A stretch of 30,580 nucleotides of DNA from Limnochordia bacterium (GCA_023230925.1 JALNWK010000036.1:1-30580), one strand, 5' to 3'; counted from the stretch's first letter, positions 8,095-16,516 are shown. The notes: a model not told the origin generated them from the sequence alone. Translations and numbers: made by a program.

Positions 8095-9192
8095 TTGCAG
8101 AGGAAGCCAGTTAGGGTTACCACACTTGATCGGTATGTTGTGAGGGAGTTTCTAGGACCCTTTTTCTTATGTATAGCCGCCTTCACATTGATGTTGATTA
8201 GTCAGTTGTTGTTTGAGATGAGTGATCTGATTTTCATCAAACGGGTCCCTGTGGGTGAAGTGGCTAAGATGGTGTTCTACAAGCTGCCCCATTTGTTTGT
8301 GATGAGCTTTCCTGTGGCAGCTTTGTATGGCTGTTTGGCTTCTTTGGGGCGACTAGTTAAGGATAATGAGATAACGGTAGTCAGAAGTTTCGGAGTACGT
8401 TTCACCCGGTTTATCATACCGGTTCTTGTTTTGGGTTTGCTGGTGGCGGGATTGACTTATCAGACTAATGAACGTGTAGTACCTTGGGCTAATCAGAAGT
8501 TTCAGACCATGTGGCGACAGGTGGTTCTGAAAGAGGATGTACCTCGGGTGCAGCAGAATCTTTTTTTCAAAGGCCAGGATAGCCAGTTTTTCTACATCCG
8601 CCGCGTCGACCCAAACAGACAATCCTTTCAGGATATACTGATCTACCAGCTTCCTCGAACGGGATTTCCTTCGATTATTAGTGCCCGCGAGGGCAGATAT
8701 GAGGAAAACGTCTGGACTCTCATCGATGGGGTGAGTACCGAACTGGATCGGGGAGGACTTGTCGTAAGTGAGCGTAAGTTTACCGAATTAGAGATTGTCA
8801 CCGCGGAACCTGCGGATCTTTATCTAAGTGGTTATAAGACCTCTGATGAGATGAGCAGAAAGGAACTGGCAGAACATATTACCCGGTTTCAGAAAAGTGG
8901 TTTGCAGGTTCGCTCATTTGTGGTGGATTACCATATGAAGTTGTCGCTTCCCCTCTCATCATTTCTTTTTGTGTTCATGGCGGCCCCTTTGAGTCTTTTC
9001 TCCGCCCGGGGTGGCAAGGCCTTTGGTGTTGTAGCAAGTGTGGCCATGGCCTTTGTTTACTATATCTTATCTGCAGTCAGTCGCTCCTTAGGGGCTAATG
9101 AATTCCTTCCAGAACTGATGGCAGCTTGGTTACCCAACTGTGTTTTTGCCGCTTGTGGCCTAGCGCTGCTGCTCTGGGCTGAGCGCAGGTGA
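8095..9192 (+). CDS. LptF/LptG-family LPS export permease (YjgP/YjgQ)
   Basis: Inner-membrane permease subunit of the Lpt ABC system that pulls LPS out of the membrane. TTG 8095 follows AGAGGGG (8078-8084). The product is 366 codons including stop. Topology matches the family: three membrane helices in the first 125 residues (FFLCIAAFTLMLISQLLFEM; KLPHLFVMSFPVAALYGCL; FIIPVLVLGLLVAGLTY), a large periplasmic jelly-roll domain (about 130-270), then three more helices. The first hundred residues contain the LDRYVVREFLGPF opening and the cytoplasmic coupling stretch KDNEITVVRSFG. Only one such gene is present here, whereas proteobacteria have LptF plus LptG. It may form a homodimer or pair with a distant copy. 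A 156-bp gap separates it from the barrel genes. Confidence 0.92.
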   Translation: MQRKPVRVTTLDRYVVREFLGPFFLCIAAFTLMLISQLLFEMSDLIFIKRVPVGEVAKMVFYKLPHLFVMSFPVAALYGCLASLGRLVKDNEITVVRSFGVRFTRFIIPVLVLGLLVAGLTYQTNERVVPWANQKFQTMWRQVVLKEDVPRVQQNLFFKGQDSQFFYIRRVDPNRQSFQDILIYQLPRTGFPSIISAREGRYEENVWTLIDGVSTELDRGGLVVSERKFTELEIVTAEPADLYLSGYKTSDEMSRKELAEHITRFQKSGLQVRSFVVDYHMKLSLPLSSFLFVFMAAPLSLFSARGGKAFGVVASVAMAFVYYILSAVSRSLGANEFLPELMAAWLPNCVFAACGLALLLWAERR

Positions 9193-9903
9193 CTGGTTTT
9201 GTTCTAACACATGCTTTGCCCACAGGACACCGAGAAAAGCCCCTGCCGCAACATTGCTTGGCCAATGTTTACCAAGAACAACCCGGGAGACGCCAACAAG
9301 ACTAGCAGCGGTGTAAAGCATTGTCCTATACTTTGGATAACGATCGGATAGCACCGTGGCTAAGGTAAAGGCAATGGCAGTGTGTCCAGAGGGCATTGCT
9401 GCGTAGTCATCATCAAAGCATGGCCCTACGAATACCGAAGAAGGGCCTACATTCGGGCGAGACATCCCCAAAGCAGACTTGAGAATTAGGGTGTTCAGGC
9501 CTGTGAATACCAGTGCTCGAGTCGCTAGCTTAGTTGTAATTGGATCCGCCTTATACAATAAGCAAGTTAGCGCAAATAGACTTGGTGTTTCTACGAGGAA
9601 ACTGAATTCCCTTGCGGCTTGGAATAGGTGGTCTTGTACTGGTTTGGTTGCACTGTAGAGTGGTTCATCTAGCGCGAGAAGGGTTGCCACGGTACCAATG
9701 CCAACGGCCAATCGTCGCTCTGTGATTGGAATAGGTTCAGAGTAAAGCTGGGTAATGTGCGTTAACTCGCTGCTTAGAACCGAGCTGGCGGTAGCAACAT
9801 TATTTACGGGTAATAGGCATAGGGTCATGAGCAGACATAGGGGAGTTATGAGCCTTCTCATGAGTATGTTGCCAGCTGGCAGATCATGTCTCTTCTTCCC
9901 CAT
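9160..9903 (-). CDS. PAP2-family membrane phosphatase-like protein
   Basis: Read on the minus strand from ATG 9903, which has AAGGAG about 8 nt upstream; a GTG at 9912 overlaps that site. It has 247 residues. After a signal or first helix (about 15-40, ending ATASS) comes the PAP2 core. Motif 1 is KSALGMSRP, motif 2 is AAMPSGHTA and motif 3 is SRVVLGKHWPSN. Such enzymes remove phosphate from undecaprenyl pyrophosphate, phosphatidate or lipid A. In motif 3 the aspartate that normally supports the catalytic histidine is Asn (SNVAAG instead of SDVxAG). Activity may therefore be reduced or altered. Its 3' end overlaps the permease gene by 33 bp, so the two converge without room for a terminator. 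Confidence 0.85.
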   Translation of the reverse strand: MGKKRHDLPAGNILMRRLITPLCLLMTLCLLPVNNVATASSVLSSELTHITQLYSEPIPITERRLAVGIGTVATLLALDEPLYSATKPVQDHLFQAAREFSFLVETPSLFALTCLLYKADPITTKLATRALVFTGLNTLILKSALGMSRPNVGPSSVFVGPCFDDDYAAMPSGHTAIAFTLATVLSDRYPKYRTMLYTAASLVGVSRVVLGKHWPSNVAAGAFLGVLWAKHVLEQNQSPALSPEQQR

Positions 9904-10572
9904 CAATCCCACTCCTTAAGCTCGACAATAGACAACAATAAATACAAACACCACCTGATAGGTATTAGCCCTTGGTGGATACTAGTCTTCACTCCCTGCA
10001 AATCAATGGGACATCGGTTCTGCCGTTGAAAGCCATGGCGATGGTATCACAGCGTACAATACTTGATACAGTCAAAACTATACCTACTGGAGATCCCATC
10101 AAGCACCAACATAGCCGGGGCAAGACTCTATGTATTTCCTTGATTCGAGAGACAAGGCACCGATTCCTTTTGGTAGGAAGTGTCCTTGAGGTCCCTCCCT
10201 TGGTAGAGCATTTAGAAGGAAGACCATTCAAGGCATTTTGATATTACCTTGGATGAGACAGCCATATCCGTTGCCGCTACATGGAGTCGTTTCTCTTATT
10301 GATGGAAGTATGCCGTCATCGGAATCTACTTGACTAATACCGGCAGCTGGGGTAAAGTTAACTTAAAACAAAAGATGGAAAAAGTGATTCTTAACTCACC
10401 TGTAAAGCGCGGAGCGTCCGGTAACCTTTGGTATTAATCTCTGAAGATAATGCAACTGCTGGAAGATGTAGGTCGGCCATGTAACGACTGAAGTAATTCA
10501 AGGTCTCTTCTACATATTGTACGTTTGTTCTGTGGGGATAAGACACAGTGTCTATTGAAGGGATGATAGGCT
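9904..10572. other. 670-bp region without a recognisable gene
   Basis: Upstream of both the minus-strand PAP2 gene and the + strand sulfatase gene, so it should hold divergent promoters. Open frames exist on both strands (9972-10241 and its antisense), but neither has a family match, a hydrophobic pattern or a good ribosome binding site. I treat both as chance. Near the sulfatase, TTGTAC (10518-10523) and TAAGAC (10539-10544), 15 bp apart, form a weak promoter candidate that overlaps a 13-bp palindrome. Confidence 0.5.
10541..10553. promoter_or_regulatory. 13-bp palindrome upstream of sulfatase gene
   Basis: AGACACAGTGTCT is a perfect 6-bp inverted repeat around one A. It lies 20 bp before the sulfatase start and overlaps a weak -10-like TAAGAC. 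This position is typical for a repressor operator; the cognate regulator is unknown. Confidence 0.4.
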
Positions 10573-11868
10573 ATGCAAAAACCCAATATTGTTATGGTGA
10601 TTACCCATGATACCGGACAGCATTTGGGCTGCTACGGAGCCTCAGTGAAGACCCCGTATCTGAATCAGCTAGCTAGGTCGGGCGCGAAATTTGAGAATTA
10701 CTTTTGCACAGCACCCCAGTGTTCTCCTAGTCGCAGTAGCATTATCACTGCCAGATACCCCCACCAGAACGGTATGATGGGCCTTGCCCACAGGGGCTGG
10801 GAACTTCACCCGGGAGAGATGCCATTACCTATGTTGCTGAATAGCGCGGGATATGAAACCTATTTGTTCGGTGTTCAGCATGAAAGCTCTGATCCTCGCC
10901 GTCTTGGCTATAGGCAGATCGACTGCTCGCAACGAAGCGCCTTTGCAGTAACTGAAAAAGTCGTCGAGTTCCTCAATACATCCCCCCGAGAACCATTCTT
11001 TCTGAACATTGGATTCATTGAAACCCACCGTCCCTTTGGAGGAACCGGATATGATAATGATCCACCGGGGAATATCGATGTTCCTCCATATCTACCGGAT
11101 ACTGATGCAATTCGGCGGGACCTATCTGGTCTGCATGGAATGGTTAAGGCTGTAGATCAAGCGGTGGGGCAGATTGACCGTAGTCTACAGGAGAATAACC
11201 TGACGGAGAACACCATCTTCATCTTTACCACCGACCATGGGATCGCCATGCCAAAGGCTAAAGGAACGTTGTATGACCCAGGTACGAAGACGGCACTATT
11301 AGTGCGCTGGCCTAATGGTTTTGAGGGCGGCAAAACTTACGATCAGTTACTAAGCAACATCGACTTAATGCCTACACTGCTGGAAGCAGCTGAAGCTTGG
11401 ACTCCAGAAGGTCTTCCCGGGAGAAGTTTCTTGAGTTTGTTACAGGGGCGAGACTATCAACCAAGGGAGCTCATTTTTACCGAACTGACTTGGCATGATC
11501 GTTACGCTCCCACGCGAGCAGTCCGTACCAACAGATTCAAGTATATCCGTAACTGGGGGCACCAACCAAAAGTTTTTGTTCCGGGTGACATAATCCGAGG
11601 ACTTCTCCATGAACCTGTAATTGATGAGTATTACCAAAGCATGCGTCCGGCAGAAGAGCTATATGATCTGAAGCATGACCCTCATGAGCAAAGCAATCTG
11701 GCTACCGATGCACAATACAGGCGGATCCTAGGTGAACTGAATGATATATTGAATGAATGGATGGTGAGTACCGAGGATCCATTGTTGGTTGGTCCGGTAC
11801 GAAAAAGACAAGAGGATGGGGATGATCTTTGGCAGGTAGAGGGTCTCCGGGATGTACCAGTTGTATGA
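10573..11868 (+). CDS. Cytoplasmic type I sulfatase, N-sulfoglucosamine sulfohydrolase-like
   Basis: Hydrolyses sulfate esters or N-sulfate groups on sugars. It has 431 residues, with ATG 10573 behind GAAGGGATGA. The formylglycine motif is intact: Cys50-Ser-Pro-Ser-Arg54. Metal-site candidates are Asp13 (ITHDTG) and Asp221-His222 (TTDHG). The segment after the motif, RYPHQNGMMGL, closely resembles human SGSH (heparan N-sulfatase) and its bacterial relatives, in contrast to the TGRYP of most arylsulfatases. The C-terminal part has the usual YDLKHDPHEQSNLA block. There is no signal peptide, so the substrate must be imported first. The Cys needs an anaerobic sulfatase-maturating enzyme encoded elsewhere. 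Sulfatase is certain; the exact substrate is not. Confidence 0.88.
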   Translation: MQKPNIVMVITHDTGQHLGCYGASVKTPYLNQLARSGAKFENYFCTAPQCSPSRSSIITARYPHQNGMMGLAHRGWELHPGEMPLPMLLNSAGYETYLFGVQHESSDPRRLGYRQIDCSQRSAFAVTEKVVEFLNTSPREPFFLNIGFIETHRPFGGTGYDNDPPGNIDVPPYLPDTDAIRRDLSGLHGMVKAVDQAVGQIDRSLQENNLTENTIFIFTTDHGIAMPKAKGTLYDPGTKTALLVRWPNGFEGGKTYDQLLSNIDLMPTLLEAAEAWTPEGLPGRSFLSLLQGRDYQPRELIFTELTWHDRYAPTRAVRTNRFKYIRNWGHQPKVFVPGDIIRGLLHEPVIDEYYQSMRPAEELYDLKHDPHEQSNLATDAQYRRILGELNDILNEWMVSTEDPLLVGPVRKRQEDGDDLWQVEGLRDVPVV

Positions 11869-11903
11869 GTTGGGATTACCGTTATGGTCAGCCTGGGATT
11901 AAC

Positions 11904-11932
11904 AAGCACTGTAGAGAGGATAGCCAGTGCTT
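11904..11932 (+). terminator. Possible terminator hairpin after the sulfatase gene
   Basis: AAGCACTG (11904-11911) and CAGTGCTT (11925-11932) form a perfect 8-bp stem with a 13-nt loop, 36 bp after the sulfatase stop. The T-tract is poor, so a processing or stabilising structure is equally possible. Confidence 0.35.
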
Positions 11933-12250
11933 CGCTACGATGACGGCAATGTTGGTTGTTTTCCCCATACGCTGATCGGATCTATCCCTCGGGGGCTAAG
12001 GCGGTCTGTTGTCTCTCCAACGACCGGAGGGCTATGTTTGTTTGATGGCACTTGGAGGACAGGTCTGTAGACAAACTGGTTACCCGTGAGGTGAACGATA
12101 ACCAAATTTTTGTAGCCAGTGCCATACAGGAGCAATGTAGTTAAGACCGAGGTAGTGCCGTCGTGCGGCAATTACCCCTGTAATGGGCATCTAGGGTTTG
12201 GACGGAGTCAGTGGAAGCAGACTGATTATATTGTACAAGGAGGGATTTTG
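11933..12250 (+). other. Gene-free spacer before the ADP-ribosylglycohydrolase gene
   Basis: About 320 bp. The + strand frame from 11929 reads a short stretch (about 46 codons, to a TAG near 12070) and the minus strand has a 78-codon open frame. Neither resembles a known family. I see no promoter of consensus quality. Confidence 0.4.
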
Positions 12251-13717
12251 TTGATTGAACTAGGAAGGGAATCGTACAGGGATAAGGTGTATGCGTGCTG
12301 GTTGGGTAAAAACATAGGCGGTACCTTGGGAACGCCCTATGAGGGTCAAAAACATGCTCACGCACTAAGTTATTACGATCCAATTCCTGAAAAAGCGGCT
12401 GCCAATGATGACCTTGACCTGCAGCTTGTCTGGCTCCAACTGCTTGAGGATCGAGGTATAGATCTCAGTTTACAGGATCTTGCCGAATACTGGATGAAGT
12501 ATCTTCCCGCCTATCCATGGAATGAATATGGATATTGCATGCGCAATCTTGAACGGGGCCTAAGACCGCCTATTTCCGGCTGCTTCGAGAACTACTGGGT
12601 AGACGATATGGGCGCGCCCATTCGAAGCGAGATCTGGGCATGTATTGCACCGGGTGATCCACAACGAGCCGCGGCGATGGCCTGGAAAGATGCCACGTTA
12701 GACCACGCCGGTGGTGAAGGAGTGTATGGCGAGATGTTTTGGGCCGCTGTGGAGAGTGCGGCTTTTGTCCTGGATGACCCCATTGAACTGATCCGTATAG
12801 GTCTACGCATGATTCCAATTTCCTGTGGCATATCCCGTGTCATCCGTGAAGCTATTTGGTGTTGGCAAAACAACGTTAAGTGGGGCCGGGCCCGTCAGCG
12901 CATACAAACACACTTCGGGATTGACATGCCCTGTAACGCCATTAACAACCATGGTTTTACCGTCCTTGGATGGCTCTATGGGACCACCTTTGGTGAGAGA
13001 CTATGCGCTGCGGTAAACTGTGGCTATGATACGGATTGCACCGGTGCTACCCTTGGTGCTTTGCTTGGTATTATCGGCGGAACCGCTGGGATTCCTGAGG
13101 AATGGCGCCGCCCTATTGGGGAAGAGATTGTGCTTTACCCTTATACGGGTAACATCGACGCTCCCAAAACCATATCTGAACTTACAAACCGGACGGTAAG
13201 AATCGCGGAAAAGCTCATTGGGTATCGTTCGGACGCGGTGAGGTTTGGAGAAAATACCAATCTTCCGGAACACTTCCGTTCCCTGTTATACCGCAACGAG
13301 TTGGCACGGCAAGTACTAACCCAGGACGTTCACTCGGCGGTATCGGTATTGGGGGATCTTGAGGTGTGCTTTGGCTATGGAGGGGATCCGGTGATTTACC
13401 CGGGTATAGAGTCAGTGATAGAAGTCTCGGTCACAAAGGGGGAAAAAGCGGAGGATTGTACGATTGAGTTGATCCTGCCTTTCCAATGGCGCTCACGCCC
13501 CATATCCTCATCCATCGGTCGTAGTGTATGGGGAATAACCGCGGAGCAAGTGAATGACACCAATACTATTAGCGTGCTTGTCAAGCAGGCCGGGGAAACA
13601 CGGGAAGGACGTTTTGTCATCCTAGGTCCCGGTGAAGCAAAGGGGGCTCCGGCAGGTGGCGGAGTCGACAAATGTCCCAAGTGCTGGGCCCGGCTCAATA
13701 GTTGCATCTGTAAGTGA
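12251..13717 (+). CDS. ADP-ribosylglycohydrolase-family protein with cysteine-rich tail
   Basis: The start is placed at TTG 12251, 7 nt after AAGGAGG (12237-12243). The open frame extends 132 bp further upstream, but that part lacks a binding site and family similarity. The 488-residue product shows the dinuclear-metal fold of ADP-ribosylglycohydrolases: an opening helix ACWLGKNIGGTLGTPYEG, Asn52-Asp-Asp54 (ANDDLDLQLVWL) and CGYDTDCTGATLGALLG with Asp260 and Asp262. In the first motif the usual GD pair is GG. Residues from about 340 form an extra C-terminal part, ending in a CPKC-x6-CIC cluster that could bind zinc. Members of this family often occur beside glycoside hydrolase genes, where their substrate is unclear. 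It may act on a glycosidic or ADP-ribosyl bond; I cannot say which. Confidence 0.8.
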   Translation: MIELGRESYRDKVYACWLGKNIGGTLGTPYEGQKHAHALSYYDPIPEKAAANDDLDLQLVWLQLLEDRGIDLSLQDLAEYWMKYLPAYPWNEYGYCMRNLERGLRPPISGCFENYWVDDMGAPIRSEIWACIAPGDPQRAAAMAWKDATLDHAGGEGVYGEMFWAAVESAAFVLDDPIELIRIGLRMIPISCGISRVIREAIWCWQNNVKWGRARQRIQTHFGIDMPCNAINNHGFTVLGWLYGTTFGERLCAAVNCGYDTDCTGATLGALLGIIGGTAGIPEEWRRPIGEEIVLYPYTGNIDAPKTISELTNRTVRIAEKLIGYRSDAVRFGENTNLPEHFRSLLYRNELARQVLTQDVHSAVSVLGDLEVCFGYGGDPVIYPGIESVIEVSVTKGEKAEDCTIELILPFQWRSRPISSSIGRSVWGITAEQVNDTNTISVLVKQAGETREGRFVILGPGEAKGAPAGGGVDKCPKCWARLNSCICK

Positions 13718-13946
13718 TCTACAACAGGGGTTATAACGGGTGGGGGCAGGCCGATGCTTGGGAAAGCCTTGTTTACCACCAGAGATGCGGGTCGTGTTTT
13801 TCCCCTAACTCGGTGCTGCCTCAAACCCTTTGGGTTGAAACGATGGTGCGGAGAAGGCCCAGCGTTCTTTGGTAACGGCAACTAAGAAGGCCTGCTCAAT
13901 TTCTGACGCATCTTCACTTCAGCAATATTTCTAATTGGGTGTTCGT

Positions 13947-13960
13947 TAGGTCTTGACCTA
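13947..13960. promoter_or_regulatory. TAGGTC-TT-GACCTA operator-like palindrome
   Basis: Perfect 6-bp inverted repeat around TT. It overlaps the -35 box (13953-13958) of the predicted promoter, so a bound repressor would block polymerase. Related sequences recur at 14010-14020 (AAGGTCTTGAC), 14026-14034 (AGTCTTGAC) and 14037-14045 (TAGGACCTA). Candidate regulators are the ROK protein encoded at 24622 or one outside the window. Confidence 0.5.
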
Positions 13961-13986
13961 GAAATGGATCTGCAGTAAAATATAAT
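13953..13986 (+). promoter_or_regulatory. Sigma-A-type promoter for the polysaccharide locus
   Basis: TTGACC (13953-13958), a 17-bp spacer and TAAAAT (13976-13981) match the consensus well. A perfect TATAAT follows at 13981-13986. Transcription would start near 13988, leaving a 220-nt leader before the GH39-like gene. Confidence 0.65.
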
Positions 13987-14051
13987 TAACTTATAACGGA
14001 ATTTGTAAAAAGGTCTTGACGTCACAGTCTTGACGTTAGGACCTATGGGCC

Positions 14052-14065
14052 TGAAAGCGTTAGAA
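14052..14065 (+). promoter_or_regulatory. Candidate cre (CcpA) site in the leader
   Basis: TGAAAGCGTTAGAA agrees with the Firmicute catabolite-responsive element TGWAANCGNTNWCA at 12 of 14 positions, missing only near the 3' end. It lies about 65 bp after the predicted transcription start, where CcpA could act as a roadblock. The weak 3' half keeps confidence low. Confidence 0.3.
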
Positions 14066-14208
14066 TGACACGGTGACGGTGGTATCTGTGATATGTCTTG
14101 TTCCGTACGCAACTTGAGATAAGGCAGATATTGGTTAAAGTCACCAATTATACCACCTTGATATATCCTTACCGGTAACGGGAAATTGTACATAGTGGGG
14201 TGCATAGT

Positions 14209-16434
14209 ATGAGCGAATCCTATCATTGGGGGCACATCCTTATTGCTGGACTTCTTCTTGTATTGGGAACACTGCATATTTGCCATGCGGAAGCAACTAC
14301 AACACAACAGCGTGTGGTGGTGGATTACTCCGAGGAACGCGGCCCGGTAACGCATGGGGCATCTGGGTTTCTTCACGGAATCAGTGCAGACCATCCGGTG
14401 ATGCCACTGGTGGATCCGCTTACGGTTAGGCTTGTCAGAGGGGCACCCTATCATCCCTACCTGACCTCGTATTTTGAACCGAAGAATCTTAAGTTCATTG
14501 AGAAGATTGGTGGAGTGCTGCAAATAGGTGTTCATCACACCGTCCTAGAGCATAACCGCGACTTATCAAGGGGCTACATTTCTGCATACCGGGGAAAGGA
14601 GTATTGGCCGGGTGACTACGGCGATTGGGATACCTGGGAACAACTGGTCAAGGATGTCGTAGAAGAAGCTGATACCCGCGGGATTCCCTGCATCTGGGAG
14701 ATACTAAACGAACCGGACTATGATGTCTTCTGGCCGCGCTCTGTAGAGCAGTACTACGAAGCTTACAAAAGAGCCTATATGGTTATCAAGTCCGTACAGC
14801 CCGACGCCGTTATTACGGGTCCTAATGCGGCTGTTTTCGACTTCGGGTGGTTAACCAGGTTTCTCACATTTGCCAAGGAAAACCAAGTCCTTCCGGATAT
14901 CCTAGTTTGGCACGAACTAGTGTATGACAATGGAAGGCATATCGCTGGTCGGGCAACGATGATTAGACAATGGATGCAAGATAACCAGATTCCCATAGGA
15001 AGGATCTGGATCGATGAGTATATGGGGATGCATATTCACAACTATCCGGGTAATTGTGTCAGCTACATAGCCGGTCTCGAACGGGCTAGGATTGAGCTAG
15101 CGGCCCGGGGTTGTTTTGTAGAATCATGGGATCCAAAGGGAATGACGGGACTAAGCGTCAAAGGTGAAAAACCTACATCCGCATGGTGGGTGTATAAAGG
15201 TTATTCTGATCTTGCGGGAAGGTTAGTCGATTTCAGATCGTCTGGTACCATCGACGGAATTGCCGGGTATAATTCTGACGCTGCGGAGTCCGTTATACTT
15301 GTTGGCAACTACAGTGCTGACGGAGCCTATGATGTCAAGTTAGTTCTCAAGAATCTCAACAGCGCCCCGGACCTGCTTACATCAACAGGTAGTGTCTACA
15401 TAGAAGCAGAGTACGTCCCTAATACTGGGGAACGCCCCTTGGAGAAGCCTAGTTATGCGTTGGTGGTTAAGGCTACGGTCGCGGATGGCCAGGCGGAAGT
15501 GATGCTACCGAATATGGAGTCTCATAGTGCATATATCGTTAAGGTCTTGCCCCAGCCAAGGATAGGTGGGTTTGAACCAGATCAGCCATATTACTTAGTG
15601 GACTTTGTGGCTGAGGTTACGAAGCGGGGGGCTATCGTATCCCTCCCAAACATTGATACGGGTGGTAGATATGTTTTGTCGTTGTTAGAGACTATACACC
15701 CTAGTATACAGATTACTACTCCCACGTCTGAGACAGCCGCGAGCGGCATGATGTACCTGCAAGCTAAGGTTGAGCTCTTCGACCAGCTTCTCGAAGGCTT
15801 AGTAATTATGGTTGATGGAACCACAATTGCGGTACTGGAGCAATGGCCCGGAGCGTTTTCCTTGGATACGAATCTGCTATCCGATGGGCAGCACACATTG
15901 GAGATGATTGGGACGTTGAAGGATGGGTCGGTCCTCAAGGACCAGGTCGTGTTTACCGTAGATAACCGATGGATTTTCCAGGAGGGTTTTGTAAGTTTGT
16001 CCTCCGCGGCCGCAAACCTTTTCGGTTTGAGACCGTTCAAGACAGAAGAGATGTCTCAAGGGTGGGAGCCTTGTAGTGAACAGTCGGACGACTTCTTCGG
16101 GGACAGACATCGTTTACGATGCAAAGGAGGTGGCAACTACCTGATTTGGCCGTTACCGAATCTTGGAAGACTAGATGCGTCCATCCAGTTTTATATCCAG
16201 TCTAATATCTCGCCCCAGGTTTTGAAAGCCTTTGTGTCGACGGATAAAGAGCATTGGAGTCACATACCCTGTGAGATCACCACTACGTCCCACAGTCAGT
16301 CAGAGTGGCTACTGGTAGACATGCACGGCGTTTGGCAAGGTGAGCGGGCTTGTTGGTTTCGGTTAGAAGTCGGGGAAGATGTAGGTATTGATCAGTTACA
16401 GCTTGGTAATCTAGTACTCATCGGCAATCAATAA
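14209..16434 (+). CDS. Secreted clan GH-A glycoside hydrolase, GH39-like, with C-terminal beta domains
   Basis: ATG 14209 is chosen because GTGGGG lies 8 nt upstream. It has 741 residues with a signal peptide ending near CHA/EA (about 27). Residues about 30-340 form a TIM-barrel glycosidase. The acid/base is Glu168 in WEILNEPDYD and the likely nucleophile is Glu270 in RIWIDEYMG, spaced as in GH39 (beta-xylosidases, iduronidases). About 340-490 is a beta-sandwich of the kind that follows GH39 barrels. About 497-585 is an Ig-like domain (SDGQHTLEMIG, DQVVFTVDN). About 590-741 is a last beta-rich domain that recurs at the end of the GH115 enzyme. It is the first gene behind the promoter at 13953. 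A xylosidic or uronic-acid substrate fits its neighbours, but another GH-A family is possible. Confidence 0.75.
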   Translation: MSESYHWGHILIAGLLLVLGTLHICHAEATTTQQRVVVDYSEERGPVTHGASGFLHGISADHPVMPLVDPLTVRLVRGAPYHPYLTSYFEPKNLKFIEKIGGVLQIGVHHTVLEHNRDLSRGYISAYRGKEYWPGDYGDWDTWEQLVKDVVEEADTRGIPCIWEILNEPDYDVFWPRSVEQYYEAYKRAYMVIKSVQPDAVITGPNAAVFDFGWLTRFLTFAKENQVLPDILVWHELVYDNGRHIAGRATMIRQWMQDNQIPIGRIWIDEYMGMHIHNYPGNCVSYIAGLERARIELAARGCFVESWDPKGMTGLSVKGEKPTSAWWVYKGYSDLAGRLVDFRSSGTIDGIAGYNSDAAESVILVGNYSADGAYDVKLVLKNLNSAPDLLTSTGSVYIEAEYVPNTGERPLEKPSYALVVKATVADGQAEVMLPNMESHSAYIVKVLPQPRIGGFEPDQPYYLVDFVAEVTKRGAIVSLPNIDTGGRYVLSLLETIHPSIQITTPTSETAASGMMYLQAKVELFDQLLEGLVIMVDGTTIAVLEQWPGAFSLDTNLLSDGQHTLEMIGTLKDGSVLKDQVVFTVDNRWIFQEGFVSLSSAAANLFGLRPFKTEEMSQGWEPCSEQSDDFFGDRHRLRCKGGGNYLIWPLPNLGRLDASIQFYIQSNISPQVLKAFVSTDKEHWSHIPCEITTTSHSQSEWLLVDMHGVWQGERACWFRLEVGEDVGIDQLQLGNLVLIGNQ

Positions 16435-16516
16435 CCGAAGACTACGCCGATGCAAAGAGTATCGTGGGACGTTGGAAGGCAACACAAGTACATATGAGAA
16501 AGAGGAGGAGCGTAAT

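Larger units (their letters stand above)
13718..14208 (+). other. 490-bp regulatory spacer ahead of the polysaccharide locus
   Basis: No supportable gene; open frames on the minus strand are unrelated to any family and run antisense into the hydrolase gene. The right half holds a strong promoter, several related palindromes and a cre-like site, each listed separately. The left half has nothing recognisable beyond a weak TCAAACCC/GGGTTGA hairpin near 13831. Confidence 0.6.

Noticed and set aside
9972..10241. 89-codon open frame in the 670-bp gap, and its antisense
   Set aside because: No family pattern, no Shine-Dalgarno, and both strands are open over the same stretch, which suggests chance composition.
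11935..12171. 78-codon minus-strand open frame before the ADP-ribosylglycohydrolase gene
   Set aside because: No similarity, no start signal; lies in a spacer.
12119..12250. N-terminal extension of the ADP-ribosylglycohydrolase frame
   Set aside because: Low-quality sequence without a binding site, while AAGGAGG followed by TTG 12251 begins right at the family homology.
13882..14538. 218-codon minus-strand open frame overlapping the GH39-like gene start
   Set aside because: Antisense to signal peptide and barrel coding sequence, rich in Cys, His, Arg and without a family pattern.
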